Shown piece by piece: positions 1 to 8,980 of a stretch of DNA of 64,000 bases. Position numbers and translations under genes: made by a program. The DNA lies in assembly GCA_024234815.1 (NCBI GenBank), contig JACKNO010000001.1, positions 744,001 to 808,000 on the forward strand, in the 5' to 3' direction. Below the pieces are notes generated by a model that saw only the letters and a list, made by a program, of their open reading frames with translations, was not told the origin of the DNA and did not search any database. Each line of letters starts with the position of its first letter. Positions within the stretch are counted from its first letter, which is position 1. This DNA is from Pseudomonadales bacterium (lineage in GTDB: Bacteria > Pseudomonadota > Gammaproteobacteria > Pseudomonadales > Halieaceae).

Positions 1-1
1 G

Positions 2-1396
2 ACCGAGGAAGCCAGCTACTGGATTGACGGCGCAACGATTAGCGGCGCCATCCCGGACGGCCTGGAGGGCACCCTGTTCCGCAACGGCCCGGGTCGCAAC
101 AGGATAGGTACACAGCAATACGGCCACTGGTTTGACGGCGACGGCATGATTTCGGCGGTAACTTTTAAAAACGGCAGGGTGCATTTCAAGAATCGTTATG
201 TTCGAACCCCCAAGTACGTGCGGGAGACCGAGGCCCAGAGGATCCTGTACCGGGGGGTGGGTACCCAGATACCCGGTGGCATCCTGAAGAACGCGTTTCG
301 CTCTCCGGGTAACGCCGCCAATACCAGCGTCGTCCTCCACGCCGGTAAACTGTTGGCCCTGTGGGAAGGCGGCAAGCCATGGGAACTGGACCCCGCCACG
401 CTGGAAACCGTGGGGGTATTGGATTTCGACGGCGCCCTGGGCCCGATGCAACCCTTCAGCGCTCACGGCAAGTACGATCCGCGCAGCGGTTGTTACTACA
501 ACTTCGGCCTGTTCGGCATCCCGAAACCCAAGCTGCACTGTTACAGGATCGATAAGGAGGGCACGCTGGTTGAAAAGAAATCCCAGTACGTGGGTGACTA
601 CTCCATGTGCCACGATTTCGCCATCACCGATAAGTACGCCGTCTTCGTACTGTGCCCGGCGTTTATGGATTCGCCCTTCCAGTTCCTGTTTGGTATGAAA
701 AGCCTGCTGGAATCCATCCGCTATGATCCGGGCCAGACAACCCGGGTCGTGGTGTTGAGCCTGGACACGTTCGAGATTGTCAGGCAGTTCGAATTGGACG
801 CTTTTTTTGGTTTTCACCTGGGAAATGCCCACGGCTCGGGAGACCGGATCAGCGTGGATGTGTTGTGTGCGGATACCATGGATGTGATGGGCGGCCTGGC
901 GGATGTGTTCAAACCGCGGGAAAACTTTGATTTTCAGGAGGCCGGGGCGAAGCTGTACCGCTTCGACCTGAACCTGGCCACGGGAGAGCTGGACAAACAG
1001 CCCGTAGCCAACGCGGTGGCCGGCGAATTCCCGATGTGGAACTGGCGCTACACCGGCAGCGAGCATCGCTATACCTACCTGGCAACCATATTCGAAAATG
1101 GCACGCCCTGGGACTTCAATGCCCTTCAGAAGATCGACCATGCCAGTGGCCGTGTCATCGCGCACGACTTCGGTCCCGGGCGCTTTACCTCCGAAGCCTG
1201 TTTTGTCGCGGCGCCGAATGCTGCTGACGAGGACGACGGTTACCTGGTCAGCATTGTTTACAATGCCGATCGCAAGAAGAGCGAAGTGGTGATTGTAGAT
1301 GCCCGGGAATTGCAGGACGAGATCGCCGTGATACCACTGCACCATCACCTGCCCTTTGGTTTTCACGGCAATTTCTACCATCAGACATTTGAGTAG
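2..1396 (+). CDS. Carotenoid oxygenase family protein (5' truncated by window)
   Basis: Non-heme iron dioxygenase of the RPE65/carotenoid cleavage family, which splits a double bond in carotenoids, retinoids or stilbenes. The reading frame is open from base 2, so the true start lies upstream; 464 residues are visible. The family's N-terminal signature is clear (GTLFRNGPGR, then HWFDGDGM). Histidines in family-typical settings, candidates for the four iron ligands, occur in FSAHGKYDP, YSMCHDF, HLGNAHGSGD and the C-terminal FHGNFYHQTFE. The substrate cannot be read from the sequence. No partner gene is visible downstream. Family assignment is secure; the reaction is unknown. Confidence 0.93.
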   Translation, partial: TEEASYWIDGATISGAIPDGLEGTLFRNGPGRNRIGTQQYGHWFDGDGMISAVTFKNGRVHFKNRYVRTPKYVRETEAQRILYRGVGTQIPGGILKNAFRSPGNAANTSVVLHAGKLLALWEGGKPWELDPATLETVGVLDFDGALGPMQPFSAHGKYDPRSGCYYNFGLFGIPKPKLHCYRIDKEGTLVEKKSQYVGDYSMCHDFAITDKYAVFVLCPAFMDSPFQFLFGMKSLLESIRYDPGQTTRVVVLSLDTFEIVRQFELDAFFGFHLGNAHGSGDRISVDVLCADTMDVMGGLADVFKPRENFDFQEAGAKLYRFDLNLATGELDKQPVANAVAGEFPMWNWRYTGSEHRYTYLATIFENGTPWDFNALQKIDHASGRVIAHDFGPGRFTSEACFVAAPNAADEDDGYLVSIVYNADRKKSEVVIVDARELQDEIAVIPLHHHLPFGFHGNFYHQTFE

Positions 1397-1551
1397 ACCG
1401 CTGATTTTTCGCTGCCGCGGGAGTAGACCGGCGTATCACCTTGCGAAGTATGGTATCCGCCGCTAGCCTTACGTTCAGTGCCTAGTGTCGGCGCGATGGT
1501 TCGCGGCCCGGGAGACTGGATATCCCCGCCGGTGAATTAGGGAGCTATACC

Positions 1552-3696
1552 ATGAGAACCACTGTCCCTGGGTGCCTGTTCGTCCTGTTGAGCGTGTTCT
1601 GGCTGCCAGCTGCATCGGCGCAGGTGGCGGCGGTCGCGGAGTCGCCGAAGGATGCCATTCTTATCCTCGATGCATCCGGCTCGATGTGGGGCCAGATCGA
1701 TGGCGTCAACAAGATCGTTATCGCCAGGGATGTGGTGGAGGAGCTGGTGCGCGGCCTCCCCTCGCAACAGAGAGTCGGCCTTATCGCCTATGGTCATCGC
1801 ACCGAGGGCGACTGCAATGATATCCAGACCCTCGCGGAAGTCGGCACCGCCCATTCGAAGCTTATCGAGGCCATTCGCGCCGTATCTCCCAAGGGCAAGA
1901 CACCCTTGACCCTTTCAGTACAACACGCCGCCGAGGAACTCGATTACACGCGCAACGCCGCCACTGTGATCCTGGTCTCCGACGGTCTTGAGAATTGCGA
2001 TGCCGACCCCTGCGCGCTGGCCAGGTTGCTGGAAGAAAAAGGCCTGGATTTCACGGTGCACGTGATCGGCTTCGATGTCACGGCTGAAGAGCGCAAGGGC
2101 TTGCAGTGTATCGCAGAGGAAACCGGCGGGGAGTTTCTGGCCGCCGGCAACGCCGCGGAGCTGGCTGCCGCGCTTTCGCAGATTGCTATCGTCGAAGGGC
2201 CGCCGTCCGCGCCCGTCGCCTCCGAGCCGCAAGCTTCGACGGTGGCGCTCAAGGCAACCATTTTGGCCGGCGGCCCGCAGATCATGTCGAAACTGGCCTG
2301 GACAGTCCGCCCTGCAGATGGAGGCGAGGCCGTGTTCATCACCGAGGATACGGGTGCTGCCGAAACGCAGATACCGCCGGGTGATTACGCGGTCGATGTG
2401 GTGTGGACAGGTTGGCGGGACGGAAAGCCCAAAATGGGGCGCAGCGAGTTCACGGTGAAGCCGCAACAGCCCAGGGTGATCACCGTGCCGGTAGATCTCG
2501 ATTTGCCGGTAGAACTGGAGGCACCCCCGCAGACGCCCGAGGGGGTCGCCATACCCGTGGTGTGGTCCGGTCCGGATGATCTCAACACCACTATCAGTGT
2601 CAACCGGCTCGATGATGACCCGCTGCGCAAGATCTACTTCTTCCCCGCAGCTCGAGCGCGAGACGCTGACAAGACCGCGGCCGACACCGATGGCGACGGC
2701 GATATCGATAATGACGACAAGGCGACCGCGCTGCTGGGGGCGCCGACCATTGCGGGTGAGTACGAAATCCGCTATGTGCTGAACAATCCGGTGGTGATAC
2801 TCGCGCGCAAGCCGCTGACCGTGACCGACAGCCGCTTCGAACTGAGCGCGCCCGCATCGGCACCGGTCTCCACGGCAGTGGAGGTGGAGTGGAGCGGGCC
2901 GGGAGAACCCGGCGGGGTCATTACACTCACAGAGAAGGGCGACCAGGCGCCGCTGAATAACAAGAACTATGTACGCGCCGAGGTCGGCAAGCCCGCGAGG
3001 TTAACGACACCGCCGCAAGCCGGGGAGTACGAAATCCGCTACGTCATGGCTGGCGGCTATACCACCTACCCCGGCATGGAGCGTTCGGTGCAGGCAGTGG
3101 TGCCGCTCAGCGTGACGGATGTCAGCGCCAGCGTGGTGGCGCCATCCACGGCGGTGGGCGGGTCCACCATCGAGGTTGCCTGGGAGGGGCCGGCCGCCGA
3201 CTGGCAGGACGACTTCATCTCCATCGTCGAGCCGGGCGCCCGGAAGTACAATCGCGACAGCGTGGGCAAGCTCGTTTCGCGGGCGGGGGATACCCTGAAC
3301 CCCGCGCCCATCCGGGTTCCCGCCATTGAAGGCGACTACGAGGTCGTCTATGGCATACAGCCGGGTGGGCGGCTCATCGCGCGCCGGCCCATCAGCGTCA
3401 CGCGGGCCGCGGCCAGCGTCGATGCGCCCCAAAGCGCCAAACTGGGCGAGGATATCCCGGTGACGTATTCCGGCGACGGTTTTGCCGGTGACCGCGTGGT
3501 CATCACCCCCGCCGATACGCCCGATCTGAAAATGTGGGGCGTCGGCGTGAATTATGGTTTTGCGGCAGTGCCGGGTGAGACCTCCGGCACCGTGCGCAGC
3601 CGGGCAATTCCAGCGGCGGGCACCTACGAGGTGCGCTATGTCACCGGTTTGCAGCACCAGGTGCTGGCGCGCGACACCATCGTGGTCACCGAGTAA
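1552..3696 (+). CDS. Secreted von Willebrand factor A protein with four Ig-like repeats
   Basis: A 714-residue exported protein with a Sec signal peptide (about residues 1-24, ending ASAQ). A VWA domain follows with an intact MIDAS motif (DASGSMWG), so it should bind a divalent metal and a protein partner. Residues from about 320 to the end hold four related beta-rich repeats of roughly 95-110 residues, each closing on a GxYEhRYV-type motif (GEYEIRYV twice, GDYEVVYG, GTYEVRYV). The first repeat carries an acidic insertion, DTDGDGDIDNDD, resembling a dockerin/EF-hand calcium loop. The start has a GGAG ribosome site about 14 bases upstream. It ends 12 bases from the convergent malyl-CoA lyase gene. 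Function unknown; probably envelope adhesion or scaffolding. Confidence 0.85.
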   Translation: MRTTVPGCLFVLLSVFWLPAASAQVAAVAESPKDAILILDASGSMWGQIDGVNKIVIARDVVEELVRGLPSQQRVGLIAYGHRTEGDCNDIQTLAEVGTAHSKLIEAIRAVSPKGKTPLTLSVQHAAEELDYTRNAATVILVSDGLENCDADPCALARLLEEKGLDFTVHVIGFDVTAEERKGLQCIAEETGGEFLAAGNAAELAAALSQIAIVEGPPSAPVASEPQASTVALKATILAGGPQIMSKLAWTVRPADGGEAVFITEDTGAAETQIPPGDYAVDVVWTGWRDGKPKMGRSEFTVKPQQPRVITVPVDLDLPVELEAPPQTPEGVAIPVVWSGPDDLNTTISVNRLDDDPLRKIYFFPAARARDADKTAADTDGDGDIDNDDKATALLGAPTIAGEYEIRYVLNNPVVILARKPLTVTDSRFELSAPASAPVSTAVEVEWSGPGEPGGVITLTEKGDQAPLNNKNYVRAEVGKPARLTTPPQAGEYEIRYVMAGGYTTYPGMERSVQAVVPLSVTDVSASVVAPSTAVGGSTIEVAWEGPAADWQDDFISIVEPGARKYNRDSVGKLVSRAGDTLNPAPIRVPAIEGDYEVVYGIQPGGRLIARRPISVTRAAASVDAPQSAKLGEDIPVTYSGDGFAGDRVVITPADTPDLKMWGVGVNYGFAAVPGETSGTVRSRAIPAAGTYEVRYVTGLQHQVLARDTIVVTE

Positions 3697-3708
3697 CAGG
3701 CGCCCGGA

Positions 3709-4758
3709 TCAGAACCCGTACAGCGCCTTGTATGCCGGATCTTTTTCGGCAATCAGCCGGGCCAGGTCAACCATCACCTTGCACTGCTTCCAGGACGCGT
3801 CGTCCTGCATCTTGCCGTCCACCATCACGGCGCCCGAGCCATCGGGCAGCGCGTCCAGCACGCGCCTGGCCCAGACCACCTCGTCGGCCGGCGGGCTGAA
3901 CACGTTCTTGGCGATTTCGATCTGGCTGGGGTGCAGCGACCAGGCGCCCACGCAGCCCATCAGGAAGGCATTGCGGAACTGGTCCTCGCAGGCCAGCGGG
4001 TCATCGATTGCACCGAAGGGACCGTAGAACGGCAGCGCGCCCACGCTGACACAGGCGTCCACCATGCGGCCTATAGTGTAGTGCCACAGGTCCTGTGCAT
4101 GGGTGCCGCGTTCCGCATCAGGTTGGGCGGGGTCGGGGTCGTTGCGCACCAGGTAGCCCGGGTGGCCGCCGCCGATGCGGGTGGTTTTCATGCGTCGAGA
4201 TGCGGCGAGATCCGCGGGACCCAGGCTCATTCCCTGGATGCGGGGACTGGCATTGGCAATCTCCTCGACATTGGCGACCCCCAGTGCAGTCTCGAGGATG
4301 CAGTGCAGCAGGATTGGTTTTTTCAGGCCCGCTCGCGCCTCCAGCTGGGCGATCAACTGGTCGGCGTAATGAATATCCCAGGGGCCCTGTACCTTGGGCA
4401 GCATGATCACGTCGATCTTGTCACCCACTTCGCTGATGATGCGGGTGAGGTCGTCCAGGAACCAGGGGCTGTCCAGGCTGTTAACCCGGGTCCACAACTG
4501 GGTGTCGCCAAAGTCGTTGTCCCGGGCGATGCTGATCAGGCCCTCGCGCGCGGCTTCCTTGTTGTCGATGGCAACCGCGTCTTCCATATTGCCGAGCAGG
4601 ATATCCACCTTGCCGGCGATGGCCGGTGCTTTCTCTGCCATCTTCGGATTGCTGGGATCAAAGAAGTGGATCATGCGGGATGGGCGCACGGGGATATCGT
4701 GCAGCGGCGCGGGTGCGCCCAGGGCCAGCGGTTTGAAGAAATCTCTAGGGCTTCGCAT
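3709..4758 (-). CDS. mcl1: L-malyl-CoA/beta-methylmalyl-CoA lyase
   Basis: HpcH/HpaI-CitE superfamily aldolase of 349 residues. In the ethylmalonyl-CoA pathway this enzyme cleaves beta-methylmalyl-CoA to glyoxylate and propionyl-CoA and condenses or cleaves malyl-CoA. The TIM-barrel metal and CoA motifs are visible (GNMEDAV near residue 57; ILETALGV; MSLGPADLAASRRMKT, typical of the Mcl1 branch). It is the last gene of the mcd-mch-ecm-meaB-mcl1 run, 20 bases after meaB, which strongly supports the pathway role over a generic citrate-lyase beta function. The start is ATG, with a GGAGGC-type site just upstream. Confidence 0.92.
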   Translation of the reverse strand: MRSPRDFFKPLALGAPAPLHDIPVRPSRMIHFFDPSNPKMAEKAPAIAGKVDILLGNMEDAVAIDNKEAAREGLISIARDNDFGDTQLWTRVNSLDSPWFLDDLTRIISEVGDKIDVIMLPKVQGPWDIHYADQLIAQLEARAGLKKPILLHCILETALGVANVEEIANASPRIQGMSLGPADLAASRRMKTTRIGGGHPGYLVRNDPDPAQPDAERGTHAQDLWHYTIGRMVDACVSVGALPFYGPFGAIDDPLACEDQFRNAFLMGCVGAWSLHPSQIEIAKNVFSPPADEVVWARRVLDALPDGSGAVMVDGKMQDDASWKQCKVMVDLARLIAEKDPAYKALYGF

Positions 4759-4778
4759 TGTTGCCTCCGTTTGCCAGA

Positions 4779-5777
4779 TTAAGAATGAGTTTTGTCAGCT
4801 GCGCCCAGCAGGTGTTCACGCAGCGCCTGGTGTTGCTCGAACAGCGACAGCGTAGCTGTCGCCAGCCGCTCCAGGACCCGCTGCTCACCGCCCAGGCGGC
4901 CGATGCCGTGGCTGCCGAACTCCTCCTGCAGGCGCTTGAGCAGCCACTGGGCGCGATACTGTCTGCGCCTTTGAAGTAAGCATTTACTGTCCCTTAAAAC
5001 CTTCTCGTGCGCAGACAGGGCATCCGCCAGGGCCTCGATGCCGCTACCGGCCGTGGCGCTGGCGGCCAGCACTGGCACCTCCCAGTTGCCATCGGTATGA
5101 GCGCGGCCCAGGGCAGTGCCCAGCTCGGACAGTGTACGCCGCGCCACCGCTCCCATGTCCTCCTTGTTGACCACCAGCACATGCGGTACTTCCAGGATGC
5201 CCGCCTTGAGGAACTGGATGCTGTCGCCGGACCCCGGTTGTGCCACGAAGCAGGTGGTGTCGCACATGCGCGCAACATCGATCTCGCGCTGGCCGACGCC
5301 CACCGTTTCAATCATCACCACGTCAAAGGCGGCGAGCATCACCAGGCTCATGGGCCACACCTCGGCGCTGAGTCCGCCGAATTCGCCTCGGCAGGCAAGG
5401 GAGCGGATGAACACGCCATCGTCATCAGAGCTGGTTTTCATCCGCAACCTGTCGCCGAGCAGGGCGCCGCCGCTGACGGGACTGGACGGGTCTACCGCCA
5501 GTACGCCTACCCGCAGCCCGCGCTTGCGCCAGACTGAAATCAGTGCGGCGGTGAGGCTGGACTTGCCGGCGCCGGGAGGGCCGGTCATGCCGATCAGGTG
5601 GCCGTGCTCGTCCGCCATGTCCGCCTCCAGCAGTCGCAGCAGTTCCGCCGCCAGCTGTCGGGACTCGCTGCGCCGATCGTCCAGCAGGTTCAGCGCCCGG
5701 GCCAGGGCCGGCCGTTCCCGGCGACGAACCGCTGCCGCGAGCCCCGATGGGTCCGGCAAGGCCGCTGCTTGTGCCAC
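4779..5777 (-). CDS. meaB: MeaB/ArgK-family GTPase, cobalamin-mutase chaperone
   Basis: G3E-family GTPase of 332 residues that loads and protects the adenosylcobalamin cofactor of acyl-CoA mutases. The P-loop GPPGAGKSS lies at about residues 66-74, followed by the family block AVDPSSPVSGGALLGDR, the MIETVGVGQ switch region and the VVNKED guanine-specificity motif. The start codon is GTG, 8 bases after the ecm stop codon, so translation is probably coupled. Its position directly behind ecm indicates that ethylmalonyl-CoA mutase is the client, although MeaB more commonly serves methylmalonyl-CoA mutase, which is not in this window. Confidence 0.94.
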   Translation of the reverse strand: MAQAAALPDPSGLAAAVRRRERPALARALNLLDDRRSESRQLAAELLRLLEADMADEHGHLIGMTGPPGAGKSSLTAALISVWRKRGLRVGVLAVDPSSPVSGGALLGDRLRMKTSSDDDGVFIRSLACRGEFGGLSAEVWPMSLVMLAAFDVVMIETVGVGQREIDVARMCDTTCFVAQPGSGDSIQFLKAGILEVPHVLVVNKEDMGAVARRTLSELGTALGRAHTDGNWEVPVLAASATAGSGIEALADALSAHEKVLRDSKCLLQRRRQYRAQWLLKRLQEEFGSHGIGRLGGEQRVLERLATATLSLFEQHQALREHLLGAADKTHS

Positions 5778-5785
5778 AGCCCGGG

Positions 5786-7792
5786 CTACGCCAGCTCTTG
5801 CAGGCCGTTGTCGCGGCGGATGATATTCACGATGGTGGCCATAATGGCATTCATGTCCACGTCCTTGGGTGTAAACACCGCCTGCACGCCGTGAGCCTGG
5901 AGTTGCCGAGCGTCGTCTTCGGGAATAATGCCGCCGATGATAAGCGGCAGCTCGCTGGCGCCAATTTTCGCGAGTTCTGCCTGTATGTCCTCTACCAGCT
6001 CGAGATGGCTCCCCGACAGCACCGACAGACCTATCAGGTGAACACCTTCTTCCTGTGCGGCCCTGGCGATATGCGAGGGGGTGAGGCGAATACCTTCGTA
6101 GACGATCTCAAAACCGGCATCGCGGCCCTTTACCGCGATCTGCTCGGCGCCGTTGCTGTGGCCGTCGAGACCGGGCTTGCCGATCAGCAGGCGCAGTGGG
6201 CGGCCCAGCTCCTGGCTGGTCTGGCGCACTTTTGCCCGCACCTCGTCCATGGCGTCCGAGCCGGACTGCCCCGCCATGGCGATATCAATTCCCGTGGGGG
6301 CGCGGTACTCGCCGAATACTTCGCGCAAAACCTCGCTCCACTCACCGGTGGTGACGCCGGCGCGGGCGCAGGCGATCGAACTCGGCATGATATTGGCGCC
6401 GCTGACTGCCGCCGCGCGCAACTCCTCCAGGGCGGCCGCCACCACGGCCGCGTCGCGACCGGCGCGAAAGGCCTGCAGGGCCGCGATCTGGTCGCGCTCG
6501 GCCTGCACATCGACTTTCATGATGCCGGAGTCCGTGCCGGCGGTTAGGGGGGATTCCGCGGTTTCGCGATAGCAGTTCACTCCCACTATGCTGAGGTCAC
6601 CGCTTTCGATGTCGCGCATCCTGCGGGTGTGGCTCTTGACCAGTTCGCGCTTGACGTAGCCGCTCTCGATCGCCTGCACCATGCCGCCCTGTTCCTCTAT
6701 CCGCGCCATTTCCGCCTCGGCGCCCGCTACCAGTTCCCGCACCTTCGCCTCGATGACCGGCGAGCCGTCAAACAGGTCGCCGTATTCGAGCAGGTCGGTT
6801 TCCAGTGCCAGCACCTGCTGCATGCGCAGGGCCCACTGCTGGTCCCACGGACGGGGCAGCCCCAGCGCCTCGTTCCACGCGGGCAACTGGATCGCGCGGG
6901 CGCGGGCGTTCTTTGACAGCGTCACCGCAAGCATTTCCAGCACGATACGCTGCACATTGTTTTCCGGTTGTGACTCGGTCAGGCCGAGAGAATTAACCTG
7001 TACGCCGTAGCGGAAGCGCCGCTGTTTTTCATCGCTCACACCGTAGCGCTGCTCGGCGAGCTGGTTCCACATGGCGCCAAAAGCGCGCAGCTTGCAGGTC
7101 TCTTCGACAAACCGGATACCCGCATTGACGAAGAAGGAGATGCGACCCACCACCGCGGCGAAACGCTCCGCGGGTATCTGGCCGGAATCGCGCACCGCGT
7201 CGAGGATAGCGATGGCGGTGGACAGGGCGTAGGCCAGTTCCTGGGTGGGTGTGGCGCCGGCCTCCTGCAGGTGGTAGCTGCAGACGTTGGTGGGGTTCCA
7301 GCTGGGGATGTTCTCGACGGTGTACGCGATCAGGTCAGTGGTGAGGCGCACCGAGGGCCCTGGCGGAAAAATATAGGTGCCCCGCGACAGGTACTCCTTG
7401 AGGACATCGTTCTGGGTGGTGCCCTGCAGTTTCGAGGTATCCACGCCCTGGCGCTCCGCTACCGCAACGTACAGGGCTAACAGCCAGGGCGCGGTGGCAT
7501 TGATGGTCATGGACGTGTTCATCTGGTCCAGCGGAATATCGTGGAACAGGGCTTCCATATCCCCGATGTGGCCGATGGGTACGCCCACCTTGCCCACCTC
7601 GCCCCGGGCCAGCGGATGGTCCGAGTCGTAGCCGGTCTGCGTGGGCAGGTCGAAAGCGACCGAGAGGCCGGTCTGGCCCTTGCTCAGGTTCATCCGGTAG
7701 AGTTCGTTGGAAGCTTTCGCGGAAGAGTGCCCCGAGTAGGTGCGCATCAGCCACGGTCGATCCCGTTTTACAGTGTCCTGGCTCACAGTCAT
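5786..7792 (-). CDS. ecm: Ethylmalonyl-CoA mutase (MeaA-type)
   Basis: Adenosylcobalamin-dependent mutase of 668 residues that converts (2R)-ethylmalonyl-CoA to (2S)-methylsuccinyl-CoA. The N-terminal substrate-binding barrel shows family blocks (FDLPTQTGYDSDHP, MNTSMTINATAPW). The C-terminal B12 domain has the base-off motif GKPGLDGHSNG, with H545 as the predicted lower cobalt ligand. The length matches single-chain Ecm/MeaA and is shorter than the large methylmalonyl-CoA mutase subunit. Ecm is distinguished from MCM mainly by context: mch and mcd lie immediately upstream and mcl1 downstream. It starts 4 bases after mch. Confidence 0.95.
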   Translation of the reverse strand: MTVSQDTVKRDRPWLMRTYSGHSSAKASNELYRMNLSKGQTGLSVAFDLPTQTGYDSDHPLARGEVGKVGVPIGHIGDMEALFHDIPLDQMNTSMTINATAPWLLALYVAVAERQGVDTSKLQGTTQNDVLKEYLSRGTYIFPPGPSVRLTTDLIAYTVENIPSWNPTNVCSYHLQEAGATPTQELAYALSTAIAILDAVRDSGQIPAERFAAVVGRISFFVNAGIRFVEETCKLRAFGAMWNQLAEQRYGVSDEKQRRFRYGVQVNSLGLTESQPENNVQRIVLEMLAVTLSKNARARAIQLPAWNEALGLPRPWDQQWALRMQQVLALETDLLEYGDLFDGSPVIEAKVRELVAGAEAEMARIEEQGGMVQAIESGYVKRELVKSHTRRMRDIESGDLSIVGVNCYRETAESPLTAGTDSGIMKVDVQAERDQIAALQAFRAGRDAAVVAAALEELRAAAVSGANIMPSSIACARAGVTTGEWSEVLREVFGEYRAPTGIDIAMAGQSGSDAMDEVRAKVRQTSQELGRPLRLLIGKPGLDGHSNGAEQIAVKGRDAGFEIVYEGIRLTPSHIARAAQEEGVHLIGLSVLSGSHLELVEDIQAELAKIGASELPLIIGGIIPEDDARQLQAHGVQAVFTPKDVDMNAIMATIVNIIRRDNGLQELA

Positions 7793-7796
7793 ATCC

Positions 7797-8969
7797 TCAG
7801 CCGGGGCGACGCCTGATCAGCAGGCGTCGCTCGATTTCGAAAATCTTGGCGGGAATCTTGTCCTTGCCAAGGTCGCGCTTGGCGTCTTCCTTGATGAACA
7901 GGTCTGCGCCGAATTGCTCCAGGGCCGCTGCGGCGGAAACATTCTTGACCCCGATCAGTTGCATGGTTACCACTGCGTAGTCGGCTGCCCCCGGGGCGTC
8001 CGCCACCGCCAGCACGCGGCTCAGCGCTGCCACTGTGTCCCCTGCGAAGGCGGGTTGGGTGTGGTAGCCCTCCGTAAAGCCCAGTTCCCACAGGGCGTGC
8101 TCACTGACGTCGCGGCTCGCCAGGCCATCCAGCCAGGCGAATACAAGGCCGCCGTAGACGATGGGTTCGCCGCTCATTTTGCCGGAAAGTCCGCTGGAAA
8201 AAACACGATCGAAGTGCAGGGGGTGGCTGTTGCCCACCATGTAGGTGAGCGCCATATGTTCCTCGGTAATAGTGCGACCGTTGGCATGCACGATGATATC
8301 GCCGGGGTTGAAATCCTCTGCGTAGGTGTTGGGCCCGGTGAGGCCCGGCGCAACGCAGCTGTCCACCAGTGGCAGTTCTACCGCCGGCGCGTCTTCGCCC
8401 GGAAAGGGCACTGTCACGCTGGGCGCCGGCGTGGTCGGCAGGCGGTCGCCGCGCCAGGCCACCATGATCTTGCGCTCGTATTGCAGTACCACCTGGTCAT
8501 CCTGGTTGACTCCCACGGTGCGGATGCGGGCGATGCCCGGCTTGTCCGGACCCCGGTCCTTGCGCTCCAGTACCCTGGTAAACGCCCGCAGGGTATCCCC
8601 GGGGTACACCGGCCGTAAAAACTGTACCTGGTAATAGCCCAGGTTGGCGATGGCCTTCTCGGAGTCGTTCTGCACACCCAGGGACAAGGTGACATTGAAC
8701 ACCATCTGCGGGCTTGCCAGCAGGTCCCTGAAACCATTGGCAGTGGCGTACTGCAGATTCAGGTACAGCGGGTTGGTCTGCATGTAGGTGCGGGCGAACG
8801 CCAGCATATTGCCGCGCTCGAAGGTGAAACCCCGTGGATGCTCGAATACCTGGCCCGGTTCCAGTTCGTCCAGGTAGCGGCCGTACTGGGGGCGGCGGGT
8901 GCGAGTGAGATCTACCGGCACGTCGGCGGCGATCTCCGGCTGGGGCGACAGTTGCAGTGAAAGCGTCAT
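7797..8969 (-). CDS. mch: Mesaconyl-CoA hydratase (MaoC-like, double hot-dog)
   Basis: A 390-residue MaoC-like hydratase that adds water to mesaconyl-CoA to give beta-methylmalyl-CoA. Two hot-dog halves are visible: an N-terminal FARTYMQTNPLYLN segment with PQMVFNVTLSLGV, and a C-terminal half with the hydratase-type motif YMVGNSHPLHFDRVFSS. The N-terminus (RTRRPQYGRYLDELEPG) matches Mch proteins of the ethylmalonyl-CoA pathway. The gene starts 11 bases after mcd ends and 4 bases before ecm starts, the middle of a tightly packed operon. Confidence 0.92.
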   Translation of the reverse strand: MTLSLQLSPQPEIAADVPVDLTRTRRPQYGRYLDELEPGQVFEHPRGFTFERGNMLAFARTYMQTNPLYLNLQYATANGFRDLLASPQMVFNVTLSLGVQNDSEKAIANLGYYQVQFLRPVYPGDTLRAFTRVLERKDRGPDKPGIARIRTVGVNQDDQVVLQYERKIMVAWRGDRLPTTPAPSVTVPFPGEDAPAVELPLVDSCVAPGLTGPNTYAEDFNPGDIIVHANGRTITEEHMALTYMVGNSHPLHFDRVFSSGLSGKMSGEPIVYGGLVFAWLDGLASRDVSEHALWELGFTEGYHTQPAFAGDTVAALSRVLAVADAPGAADYAVVTMQLIGVKNVSAAAALEQFGADLFIKEDAKRDLGKDKIPAKIFEIERRLLIRRRPG

Positions 8970-8980
8970 GGCCGTTCTCC

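Noticed and set aside
1385..1435. Short repeated GAGTAGACCG after the carotenoid oxygenase gene
   Set aside because: Two copies of ten bases, without further structure; likely chance.
3931..4782. 283-codon plus-strand frame antisense to mcl1
   Set aside because: Opposite a clear malyl-CoA lyase; no protein family features.
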